Below are positions 44,799 through 52,430 of a DNA stretch of 64,000 nucleotides, piece after piece. The DNA comes from an uncultured Eubacteriales bacterium (lineage in GTDB: Bacteria; Bacillota; Clostridia; Oscillospirales; Acutalibacteraceae), in the NCBI GenBank assembly GCA_934446475.1, contig CAKSEH010000001.1:62001-126000 (forward strand). The letters are read 5' to 3'. The notes under the pieces were generated by a model. The model was not told the origin of the DNA, did no database searches, and worked only from the letters and a program-made list of their open reading frames with translations. Every line of letters starts with the position of its first letter. Position 1 is the stretch's first letter. A program made the position numbers and the translations under genes.

Positions 44799-47459
44799 TC
44801 AGCCTGTAATGCCGTATTTAACCTTTAACCTATCAAGTTTTGAAAGCATAGGTTCAGAAAGAACATAGAGAAAAAATGCGGTTGCGAATGCGTGGATAAG
44901 GTCCATAGGAAGCCCTGAAATATACGATGCGATAACCGTTTTGGCATTAAACGATGCGGGCGACCACATCAGAACAGAAGCGGGATTCATTATACCTCCG
45001 TATATTACGACTGCGTTCAGTGCTCCGAATATACTCAGAGAGATCCTGTCCCTTAAAAGAAATCCCTTTCTGAACAAAATTCCCGAAATAAAACCTATTA
45101 TGCCCATAGCAAACATTTGCCAAGGCGTCCAAGGCCCCTGAGAAAATAGCATATTTGAAGCGAGCATTGAAAATGCCCCCACGATAAATCCTGTTTCCCC
45201 TCCGAAAGCAACGCCTGATATTATAGTAAGAGCCATAACGGGTTTAAACTGAGGAAGCATATAAAATACCGCTCTCCCGGCAACACCGAGAGCACAGAGA
45301 GTTGAAACGGTAACAAGTTCCCTAGCCTTCGGCTTTCTGCCTTCAAAAATCATAAAGAACGGCAGCATACATTCAATAAGTATTATAACGGATATCAGAC
45401 CGTAGCTGCGGTCGTCAAAATAATATATACCTGCAAATACCGTAAGGGGTATTGCTATCAGTATCAAAAAACACGAGACCGCCGTTCGTTTTCCGAGTTT
45501 TCTCTTTTCACGGTCGGTTTGCAAATTGCAAAGCGGCGGTGTGCGTCTTCCGACGCTGAAAGCAACTCCGAAAAGCGAAACTATCAAAAGAGCGTTTAAA
45601 AGCATCTGGTTTAAAAAAAGTTTGCTTAAACCGGCTTTTGTCAGAACAGCGCTTATATCATTAAACCGTATCAGATAGATAAATAAAACAAGCGAAACCA
45701 ATGAAAAAAAGGTTGCGGATATTTTTCTTTTAAGAGAGAGTTTTTTGCTTTTATTTTTATCCTTCGGTAAAATGTCATTTTCGTGCAAAGGGGTACACAA
45801 TCCGTCTGTTTTATCTTCATTTTCGCCGTCGTCCGTATGAGGACCGTTAAATGCTGCTATAATATCCTCGGGAGTTACCGCTCCTTTGATTATATTCCTT
45901 GACATTCGGCTTGCAGGCGTTGTATAAAAGCTGTTTTCGTCAAAAAAATCCGCAGGCGTTCCCGATGACACGATATTTCCGCAGAAAAAAAGCCCGCATT
46001 CATCGGCATAATGGGCGCAGAAATCCGTATCGTGGCTCACAATAATAAGAGCCTTCCCGTAAGACGCAAGTTTTCTGATTATTTTGCCGAACTTTATTTT
46101 ATATGCCGCATCAAAGCCCTTTGTGGGTTCGTCAAGCAAAAGAATATCGGGATCCGTTACAAGAAGTTTCGCAAGCGCAGCCCTCTGCTGTTCGCCGCCC
46201 GAGATGTCGTAAGGATGGCGGTAAATCAAATCCGAGATCTCGCAGATATCTGCGATCCGGTTTATCCTTTCTTCCCTTTTGCTTTTACTTATACCGGAAA
46301 GTTCGGCTGCATAAAAAAGGTCTTCTAAAACCGTTTTCCCGACAAAAAGCGTCTTAACATCCTGAGGTAAAAGCGCAATTTTTCCGTTTCTTTGAATTTT
46401 GCCCGTAATAGGCTTTTGTATTCCTGCCAGAACTTTAAGCGCAGTGGTCTTACCTGCGCCGTTTCCTCCTAAAAGAGCATATATTTCGCCTCTGTGAAGT
46501 GAAACGGAAAAATCATCCAAAACAAGCTGCGAATTTTCCCCGTAAGAAAATTTCAGATTCCGAGCCTTTAAAACGGTTTCGTCAGCTTCTGTTTTTTCTT
46601 TTTTCCGTATCGGAAAAAAGGGATTGTTTTTTGAATATGAAAACAGAAAATCCCTACCCTCGTTTACCGTTATCGGGCAGGTCTCATTTTGTTTAAGTTC
46701 GGACCAAACCCTCATAGCGCAGGGCATAGCAAAAAACATATCGCTGCTTTGTTTTTTAAGTTCATAACCGACGGTTTTAAGGTCACCTTCGGTTATTATG
46801 CGCCCGTTTTCCATAACCGCCGCTTTTGTTATGAACGGTGAAAGTTCTTCTATTCTGTGTTCGCTGATAATAACGGTTGTTGCAAGTTCTCTGTTTATTC
46901 TTGCAAGAAACGAAATAAATTCCTGAGCCGAAATAGGGTCAAGCCTTGCCGTAGGTTCATCAAGAATCAAAACATCGGGCTGCATAACCATAACGGAAGC
47001 TAAGGCAAGGAGTTGTTTTTGCCCTCCCGAAAGCTCGGCTGTGTTTTTATAAAACCAGTTCTCTATTCCGAAAAATGCGGCTGTTTCGGCAACTCGCTTT
47101 CTTATTTGCGACTGCTCTGTACCGAGGCTTTCAAGCCCGAAAGCAAGTTCGTGCCAAACTTTATCGGTTACGGTCTGGTCTTCGGGAGACTGCAGGACAA
47201 ACCCTATTGACTGTGCCTGTGTGCGTTCGTCAACCCTGTCAAGTTCCGTACCGCAAAAAAGCACTTTACCGTATTTCCTGCCGGAGGGGCAAAGCGATGT
47301 TTTCATTTGGCGGAGCAGTGTTGACTTTCCGCAGCCCGACGGTCCGCAAATAAGTAAAAAATCTCCGCTTGAAACCGAAAAATTCAAACTTAAGAGCGCA
47401 GGAATTTCCTCTTCGGGGTAAATAAAGGAAAAATTTTCAAATGTGAAGATATTACTCAT
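44799..47459 (-). CDS. fused ECF transporter: two ABC ATPases plus C-terminal membrane S-component-like domain
   Basis: 886 aa. ATPase 1 (about 1-240): GPSGCGKST, LSGGQKQLLALASV, VLILDEPTARLDP. ATPase 2 (about 290-520): GGNGAGKTT, ISGGEQQRAALAKL, ILLLDEPTKGFD. From about 575 onward are eight or so helices with the S-component-like run (ELVTVSTLCALGVAGRAVFY, FKPVMALTIISGVAFGGETG, QGPWTPWQMFAMGIIGF). In most bacteria EcfA, EcfA' and EcfS are separate genes, so this is a triple fusion. The ATGA overlap with the EcfT gene makes a self-contained importer. The S domain resembles those in putative vitamin or corrinoid transporters; substrate is inferred. Confidence 0.87.
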   Translation of the reverse strand: MSNIFTFENFSFIYPEEEIPALLSLNFSVSSGDFLLICGPSGCGKSTLLRQMKTSLCPSGRKYGKVLFCGTELDRVDERTQAQSIGFVLQSPEDQTVTDKVWHELAFGLESLGTEQSQIRKRVAETAAFFGIENWFYKNTAELSGGQKQLLALASVMVMQPDVLILDEPTARLDPISAQEFISFLARINRELATTVIISEHRIEELSPFITKAAVMENGRIITEGDLKTVGYELKKQSSDMFFAMPCAMRVWSELKQNETCPITVNEGRDFLFSYSKNNPFFPIRKKEKTEADETVLKARNLKFSYGENSQLVLDDFSVSLHRGEIYALLGGNGAGKTTALKVLAGIQKPITGKIQRNGKIALLPQDVKTLFVGKTVLEDLFYAAELSGISKSKREERINRIADICEISDLIYRHPYDISGGEQQRAALAKLLVTDPDILLLDEPTKGFDAAYKIKFGKIIRKLASYGKALIIVSHDTDFCAHYADECGLFFCGNIVSSGTPADFFDENSFYTTPASRMSRNIIKGAVTPEDIIAAFNGPHTDDGENEDKTDGLCTPLHENDILPKDKNKSKKLSLKRKISATFFSLVSLVLFIYLIRFNDISAVLTKAGLSKLFLNQMLLNALLIVSLFGVAFSVGRRTPPLCNLQTDREKRKLGKRTAVSCFLILIAIPLTVFAGIYYFDDRSYGLISVIILIECMLPFFMIFEGRKPKARELVTVSTLCALGVAGRAVFYMLPQFKPVMALTIISGVAFGGETGFIVGAFSMLASNMLFSQGPWTPWQMFAMGIIGFISGILFRKGFLLRDRISLSIFGALNAVVIYGGIMNPASVLMWSPASFNAKTVIASYISGLPMDLIHAFATAFFLYVLSEPMLSKLDRLKVKYGITG

Positions 47460-48346
47460 AAACCTGCCCTCTTTAATCTTTTATTAAGTACAGCGGTAAG
47501 GATAGCCGGTAAAAAACAAAAAGCGGCATAAAACATAAAAAGGAATACTGAGAGTGCGTTTTGTTTTATTACCGAGACACTCGGGAAAAACCTTACTGCC
47601 GTAAAATTAAACAATGCCGCAACAAATGTAACCACAGCCAAAAAAACAGAAACGGAAAGAAAAATTCCGTCGCTTACCCTAAAGGTATAAAGCGAAAAGC
47701 AAGTTCTGCTTCCTAAACCGTATCCTCTGCTTTTCATACTGTCAGAAGTATCTACAGCACCCTCAAGACTGTATGTAACGGCTGCGGAGAATACGGTAAA
47801 AGTTCTTTTAAGGCGTTTCAGAGGATTTCTTTCCTCCTCACTGTTTATACAAATGCAGTCTTGCGACTGCCTTATTTCATTTAAAGTCTTTTTGAATTTC
47901 GGTATAAACCTTAGGGTCATACTAAGCAAAAGAGAAAGTATCGGAACAACACGCCCGAAAAGGCATATTAACTTGTCCGATGTCATAACTCTGTTAAAAT
48001 TCAAAAACCACAAAATCACACAGGAAAACATTACGCCGCTTGAAATACCGTACAGAACACTTTCGGCAGTAAGGGGATTACCCGAAGGCAGATAAGTAAG
48101 TACGGTTACTCCTGCGTGATTAAAGGCGGGATTTATAAAAGCTGTTAAAAAAATCACGGGTAACGCATATTTAAGTGTGAAAGCAGCCGCTTTTTTACCC
48201 TGCGCAAGCATCGCATATATCAGGGCGCCGAAAAACGACGCCGCCTGATACATAGGATGGCGAAAAGCCATAGAAAAGCCGAGTATAAGCGCAAAATAGA
48301 TAAATGTTACCCACGGGTGCAGAAAAAACAATCCGTCCCTTTTCAT
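47456..48346 (-). CDS. EcfT-type transmembrane protein of ECF transporter
   Basis: 296 aa CbiQ/EcfT family permease with several N-terminal helices, the coupling region ESVLYGISSGVMFSCVILWF, and the two cytoplasmic signature segments that clamp the ATPases (RRVIP-like GRVVPILSLLLSMTLRFIP and SMKSRGYGLGSRT, the A-R-G type motif). I start at ATG 48346, which overlaps the DUF4430 gene stop by one base; a GTG one codon upstream also exists. Confidence 0.88.
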   Translation of the reverse strand: MKRDGLFFLHPWVTFIYFALILGFSMAFRHPMYQAASFFGALIYAMLAQGKKAAAFTLKYALPVIFLTAFINPAFNHAGVTVLTYLPSGNPLTAESVLYGISSGVMFSCVILWFLNFNRVMTSDKLICLFGRVVPILSLLLSMTLRFIPKFKKTLNEIRQSQDCICINSEEERNPLKRLKRTFTVFSAAVTYSLEGAVDTSDSMKSRGYGLGSRTCFSLYTFRVSDGIFLSVSVFLAVVTFVAALFNFTAVRFFPSVSVIKQNALSVFLFMFYAAFCFLPAILTAVLNKRLKRAGL

Positions 48347-49422
48347 CACGAAGCCGCCATATATTCATTTCCTATGTCTCTTCCGAGATCACAGGTGTAG
48401 CGGAACTCCACTACATCGCCGTCCCTTAAAGTGTATCTTGAACAGCCGTAGTTCGGATACCAGCCATTAACTTTATACATCCAGCCCGAAAGCTCGCCGC
48501 AATCCTTCTCGTAGATATTGCCTATACCCTCTATATAATCGCTGTTATAAGCGGGTGTGAAAGATGCTTCAAGGTGTATGTTTTTTTCCTTACACAATCT
48601 TTTTAAAACATCCGAAACCGATTCGCCTTCTTTGAACTTTACCTCGGTTTTTTTAAGGATAATCCCGTTTTCAGGCAAAACTTCGAGTTTCTCGCTTTCA
48701 AGGTCATCAAGATTGTTCAAGATCGTTGAACATTCTATCATAAAACAGCAGGTATACTCTTTCTTGCTGTCAATGGTTTTATCCTGCGGCTCGTTTGGCA
48801 GCGGCTTGCCTTCGGGAACGGGTTCGGTATCATATTTATCCTTTGTCGTGGATTTACCGTCGGAAACGGGGCCTCCGCCCTTGCTTTCTGTTTTATCGTT
48901 GTTTTTATCATCTGCAGCGGCAGTCGGTTCGTCGGGTCTTTCACCGTACAGCACAAGCTTACCCGTTGTAATGCTCGGGGAAAAATTTATTATGCTTTTT
49001 TCTTTGCCTGTCACCGTTGCCTCGGAGAGCATTTTGCCTTCACTGTAAACAAAAGCCTTGTCTAGATTTATCTTTTCCTTTAAATAGACGGAAAGAGAAA
49101 ACGGAATATCTATATTTTTCTCGGAAAAGAATTTGCAGGAAATTATACCCTCATCATCTTTGATTTCAAGTTTTAAATTAACCTTGCTTGCTTTTTTGAT
49201 TTTGTTGCCGAAAACCGTCCATTCATACTTAAATCCGTTTGAAGTACCGCAGAATTTACCTACGGCATTTTCATTTTGAAGTTTCTCTATAACGGAAGCC
49301 TCAATAATTCCGTTACTCGGAATTTGAGTATTGCTTTTAAGTTTTACATCATTTGCATTATTGCAGCCTGAAAACGATAAAAGAAGAATCAGACAAAGCA
49401 AAACAGATGTTATCCTTTTCAT
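48346..49422 (-). CDS. DUF4430-domain lipoprotein
   Basis: 358 aa lipoprotein (lipobox LLSFSGC, Cys20). The middle is a low-complexity charged linker. The C-terminal 120 residues match DUF4430, the transcobalamin/intrinsic-factor-like beta domain (SVSDVLKRLCKEKNI, SGWMYKVNGWYPNYGCSRYT, LRDGDVVEFRYTCDLGRD). It probably presents a ligand at the outer face of the ECF importer, whose genes it overlaps. Corrinoid binding is inferred from the domain family and is not proven by the sequence. Confidence 0.85.
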   Translation of the reverse strand: MKRITSVLLCLILLLSFSGCNNANDVKLKSNTQIPSNGIIEASVIEKLQNENAVGKFCGTSNGFKYEWTVFGNKIKKASKVNLKLEIKDDEGIISCKFFSEKNIDIPFSLSVYLKEKINLDKAFVYSEGKMLSEATVTGKEKSIINFSPSITTGKLVLYGERPDEPTAAADDKNNDKTESKGGGPVSDGKSTTKDKYDTEPVPEGKPLPNEPQDKTIDSKKEYTCCFMIECSTILNNLDDLESEKLEVLPENGIILKKTEVKFKEGESVSDVLKRLCKEKNIHLEASFTPAYNSDYIEGIGNIYEKDCGELSGWMYKVNGWYPNYGCSRYTLRDGDVVEFRYTCDLGRDIGNEYMAAS

Positions 49423-49477
49423 TTCAGTATTCCTTTTTCACAGTTATTTTTATAATGGCTATTGCAATGAATATAGA

Positions 49478-49507
49478 CAAAATTAAATTTGTCAAAATTT
49501 AATTTTG
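49478..49507. promoter_or_regulatory. 13-bp inverted repeat upstream of the DUF4430-ECF genes
   Basis: Arms 49478-49490 and 49495-49507 (CAAAATTAAATTT) are perfect with a 4-bp spacer. A TTGACA on the minus strand (49490-49495) lies in the middle; a good -10 is not apparent (TATATT only 14 bp downstream). It could be an operator. Just upstream, CTGTAAT/ATTACAG forms a weak hairpin after the GLUG-gene stop. Confidence 0.45.
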
Positions 49508-49577
49508 CTTAAGGCCCATAAAATCGGCTTGTCAAAACAATTTTTGGTGTTTCGACATTCTGTAATCATTATAACTA

Positions 49578-51176
49578 TTACAGACAGTCAAAATGCTTTT
49601 TCGCATTCCGATCTTCAATAATCATTATAGACATTAAGCTTAAAAGCAACGCAGAAAACATTATGACCGCATATCCGTTAACGCTCTCGCCTGTTTTGGG
49701 GCTCTTTAAATAATTATCATTATTCGGCGTAACGGTTTGGCTGTCCGAAAATGATTCCGTTCCCTTTTCGCCGCACTCACAGGATTTAAAGTAAACAGCG
49801 TTATTTGAGCCGAGTGTGCCTGACTTTAAATACTTTTCGCTTTTAATCTCTTTTGCAAAGCTGTGAGTTACCTTAAAAAGGTTTGAAATATCTTTTCCAA
49901 GCGGATCATCGCTTCTGTTGTGCGCCGATTTCCAAGCGCAGCCGCTGACACTCGGGCATTCTAAAACGCCGTTTGCCGTGTTTATGTATAAAACTCCTTC
50001 CGAATCGGTACGAGTCTCACAGTCGGTATCTACCAGCCACACGCCGCCTATTCCTCCGTTTACTTTTACGGAGCAGGAATATGTGTTATTTTCAATAACG
50101 GTATACTTGTTCAGCGAACGCATATATCCTATTATTGCACCTACATTTTTGTTGCCCGAGACCTTACCTTCAAAGTGATTGTTCAAAATCTTTGCAGGGC
50201 CGTTTGCCCAGAACTGAGCGACTCCGCCGTCACCGCCTAAAATTCCTCCGACAGCCTCATCACCGGAAACTTTTCCGCTGCTGAAACAGTTTTCCACGAC
50301 AACACCCAACGAATTCGGCGCAGATACAGCGTAATATCCGCTGCCGATAATTCCTCCTACATATTTTCTGCCTGTTACTTCACCGTAAAATTTACAGTTT
50401 TTAACATTCAAATCACGCATAGACTGTCCCTTAAAGCCTATTATTCCGCCCACATAATCTCTTCCTGTAACCTTAGCATAGCTTACACAATTTGTAATGC
50501 TGCCGTTGAATGCGCCGGCGAAGGAGCCTATCATATCATTTGCCTTAACGCCGGTAGGTCCCCAAGGATAGCTTACATCCTGTGCGGCAAGAGACGCCCA
50601 ATCGGAATATGTTCCGTCATCTCCGATAACGACTCCTTTTTCGGCAACGCAGTTATTTATTATTACGGATTTGTTGCCGTACCCTCCTACGAGGCCCGAA
50701 AACAGAGTATGGGTTCCGGATTTTATTGTTATATTTTCAAGCGTAAAGCCCTGATTTGTTGAATATGATTTAACAAGACCGTAAGACGATATCTTTTTAC
50801 CGTAAATCTTAAGATTTTGAACTGTTGCGTTATTAAGACTTCCGAAAAGCGGCGCATCGCTTCCGAAAGCTACCGTAACGGTATGTCCGTTTCCGTTGAA
50901 ATTGCCCGAAAATACCTTTTTTGCCTGACCTATAGGAGTAAAATCCAAGGGAAGCGATATATCGGATTTAAGTTCGATATACTTACCTTTAAAATTATTT
51001 CCCCCTGCCGTCATCTCGGAAAGCTGCGAAAGCCCCGAAAGAGAAGAGATAACATAAGGATCTTCCTTTGAGCCGTTACCTGAAATTCCGCTGTCGGCAA
51101 AAGCCGCAAAGCCTTGGAAAACACTTACTGCAAACACGATGATTGCAAGCGCTGCCACTGAAAATCTGTTCTTCAT
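49578..51176 (-). CDS. GLUG-repeat surface protein with SPKTG sorting signal
   Basis: 532 aa with an N-terminal signal peptide (about 1-28). The body contains GLUG-type beta-helical repeats (DYVGGIIGFKG, KYVGGIIGSGY, EAVGGILGGDG, KNVGAIIGYM). The C terminus is SPKTGE followed by a hydrophobic stretch and a charged tail (DRNAKKHF). SPKTG is a sortase B-type motif known in C. difficile, so wall anchoring is likely. It is the first gene of the putative uptake cluster, with AAGGAAAGG as RBS. A TTGACC/TACTGC pair 17 bp apart near 51211-51239 is a weak promoter candidate. Confidence 0.82.
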   Translation of the reverse strand: MKNRFSVAALAIIVFAVSVFQGFAAFADSGISGNGSKEDPYVISSLSGLSQLSEMTAGGNNFKGKYIELKSDISLPLDFTPIGQAKKVFSGNFNGNGHTVTVAFGSDAPLFGSLNNATVQNLKIYGKKISSYGLVKSYSTNQGFTLENITIKSGTHTLFSGLVGGYGNKSVIINNCVAEKGVVIGDDGTYSDWASLAAQDVSYPWGPTGVKANDMIGSFAGAFNGSITNCVSYAKVTGRDYVGGIIGFKGQSMRDLNVKNCKFYGEVTGRKYVGGIIGSGYYAVSAPNSLGVVVENCFSSGKVSGDEAVGGILGGDGGVAQFWANGPAKILNNHFEGKVSGNKNVGAIIGYMRSLNKYTVIENNTYSCSVKVNGGIGGVWLVDTDCETRTDSEGVLYINTANGVLECPSVSGCAWKSAHNRSDDPLGKDISNLFKVTHSFAKEIKSEKYLKSGTLGSNNAVYFKSCECGEKGTESFSDSQTVTPNNDNYLKSPKTGESVNGYAVIMFSALLLSLMSIMIIEDRNAKKHFDCL

Positions 51177-51242
51177 ATAAATAATCCTTTCCTTGCCCTC
51201 CTCGCCTATATCGGGCAGTATTGTTTTAAGGTATCCCGGTCA

Positions 51243-51467
51243 AAACAAAAAAGTGCGAAATACAACCTTTAAAGGCTGCACTTCACACCAAAGTGACTTT
51301 TTAAACCCCATAAAAACACGGCAGGAACTGACTTATGAAAGCATAAAATACGCCCCTCATTTTTAAAAGGGCGGTATCCTGTTTTCAAATACAGTAATGG
51401 CGGTTGTTCCGGATTCGAACCGGATTCCTAAATTTACTCAGCTTACAACTTTTCAAACCGTACTTCC
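51243..51467 (-). ncRNA. candidate structured RNA with tRNA-like T-arm
   Basis: A consensus promoter is followed by about 225 nt with no ORF and an intrinsic terminator (AAGTGC arms 51251-51256 and 51278-51283 enclosing a small hairpin, then TTTTTTGTTTTG). The 5' part folds convincingly by eye: GTTGT/ACAAC (51445-51449 with 51403-51407) encloses two hairpins. One is TCCGG/CCGGA with the loop TTCGAAT (51408-51424), exactly a tRNA T-arm, followed by an accidental-looking CCA at 51398-51400. A second GC-rich hairpin (about 51351-51375) lies before the terminator. It lacks an anticodon arm, so it is not an ordinary tRNA. raiA RNA, tmRNA-like RNAs and other Firmicutes small RNAs are the families to test; I do not claim one. 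Confidence 0.6.
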
Positions 51468-51473
51468 TATCGT

Positions 51474-51502
51474 ATTTTACCACATTTTACAAATTTAGTC
51501 AA
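51474..51502 (-). promoter_or_regulatory. strong promoter of the candidate structured RNA
   Basis: Minus-strand TTGACT (51497-51502), 17-bp spacer, TAAAAT (51474-51479), back to back with the mscS promoter. Predicted start near 51467. No RBS or ORF follows. Confidence 0.82.
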
Positions 51503-51521
51503 TGACAAGCTTTTAAAGGCA

Positions 51522-51550
51522 TTGATAAAAATAACGGGGGATGATATAAT
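51522..51550 (+). promoter_or_regulatory. promoter of mscS
   Basis: Plus-strand TTGATA (51522-51527), 17-bp spacer, exact TATAAT (51545-51550). Predicted start near 51557, which rules out the ATG at 51553 as a start codon. Confidence 0.85.
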
Positions 51551-51582
51551 CGATGTATGATATTAAAAGGCAGGTAATAAAG

Positions 51583-52392
51583 TTGGAAAAATTCCTTGAA
51601 AAAGTCATCGATTTTGCAACCCATGCGGGAATTAAAATACTGATTTCGCTTATTGTTCTTATTGTCGGATTTAAGCTTATAAGCTTCATAGTAAAAAAAC
51701 TGAAAAACGGCAAAGCGCTTTCTCATATGGACCCTTCCGTGCGGACTTTTATGATAAGTTCCATAAACATCAGTCTTAAGGTTGTGCTTATTGTCACGGT
51801 CGCATCATATATCGGCGTCCCGATGACATCGGTTATAACCCTTATAGGAAGTGCCGGAGTAGCTATAGGTCTTGCTCTGCAGGGCGGACTTTCAAACATT
51901 GCAAGCGGAATAATGATACTGCTTTTCAGACCTTTCTCCGTCGGTGACTACATCTGTGTAAACGATTACGAAGGGAATGTTACTTCTATCGGCATTTTTC
52001 ATACCACACTGCTCACATACGATAATCGGAGGGTCATAATACCGAACAGCGTGCTGACGGCAAATTCGCTGATAAACCTGACCGCCGAAAAGGTAAGAAG
52101 AGTTGATATCGACTTTTCCGCAAGCTATTCGGACAGCTCAGACGAGGTAAGGAATGTTGTTTTAAAAACAGCCGCAAAAATACCCGAAATATTAAATGAT
52201 CCGCCCATAAAGGCGGTTATGGTAAGCCACGGTGATAATGCCGTGAACTACAGGGCGCTCGTATGGTGCAGGACCGAAGATTATTGGAATGTTAAATTTG
52301 CTCTCACCGAAGAAATCAAAAAGAGCTTTGACAGAGAAAATATTGAAATTCCGTTTCCGCAGATCGACGTGCATATTAAAAATCAAAAATAA
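51583..52392 (+). CDS. mscS: MscS-family mechanosensitive channel
   Basis: 269 aa from a TTG start with AGGCAGG upstream. An in-frame ATG at 51553 would be leaderless given the promoter. Three helices, then the TM3/pore region (GSAGVAIGLALQGGLSNIAS, PFSVGDYI) and beta domain (VIIPNSVLTANSLINLT), as in E. coli MscS. Opens on membrane tension to release osmolytes during hypo-osmotic shock. Confidence 0.92.
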   Translation: MEKFLEKVIDFATHAGIKILISLIVLIVGFKLISFIVKKLKNGKALSHMDPSVRTFMISSINISLKVVLIVTVASYIGVPMTSVITLIGSAGVAIGLALQGGLSNIASGIMILLFRPFSVGDYICVNDYEGNVTSIGIFHTTLLTYDNRRVIIPNSVLTANSLINLTAEKVRRVDIDFSASYSDSSDEVRNVVLKTAAKIPEILNDPPIKAVMVSHGDNAVNYRALVWCRTEDYWNVKFALTEEIKKSFDRENIEIPFPQIDVHIKNQK

Positions 52393-52395
52393 TAA

Positions 52396-52430
52396 ACAAT
52401 CCGATGTACCGTTTTAGTACATCGGATTGT
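52396..52430 (-). terminator. terminator of mnmA transcription unit
   Basis: Perfect 14-bp stem (52396-52409 with 52417-52430) starting immediately after the mnmA stop, followed by TTTATTATTTTT on the minus strand. May also stop mscS transcription from the other side. Confidence 0.9.

Noticed and set aside
51177..51300. Cobalamin riboswitch upstream of the GLUG/ECF locus
   Set aside because: A segment ACCGGGATACCT resembles part of a B12 box, but the other conserved core elements were not found, and the segment sits after the terminator.
51398..51470. tRNA gene on the minus strand
   Set aside because: The T-arm and CCA-like end are perfect, but no matching 7-bp acceptor, D-arm or anticodon arm exists upstream within a tRNA length; it is better described as part of a longer structured RNA.
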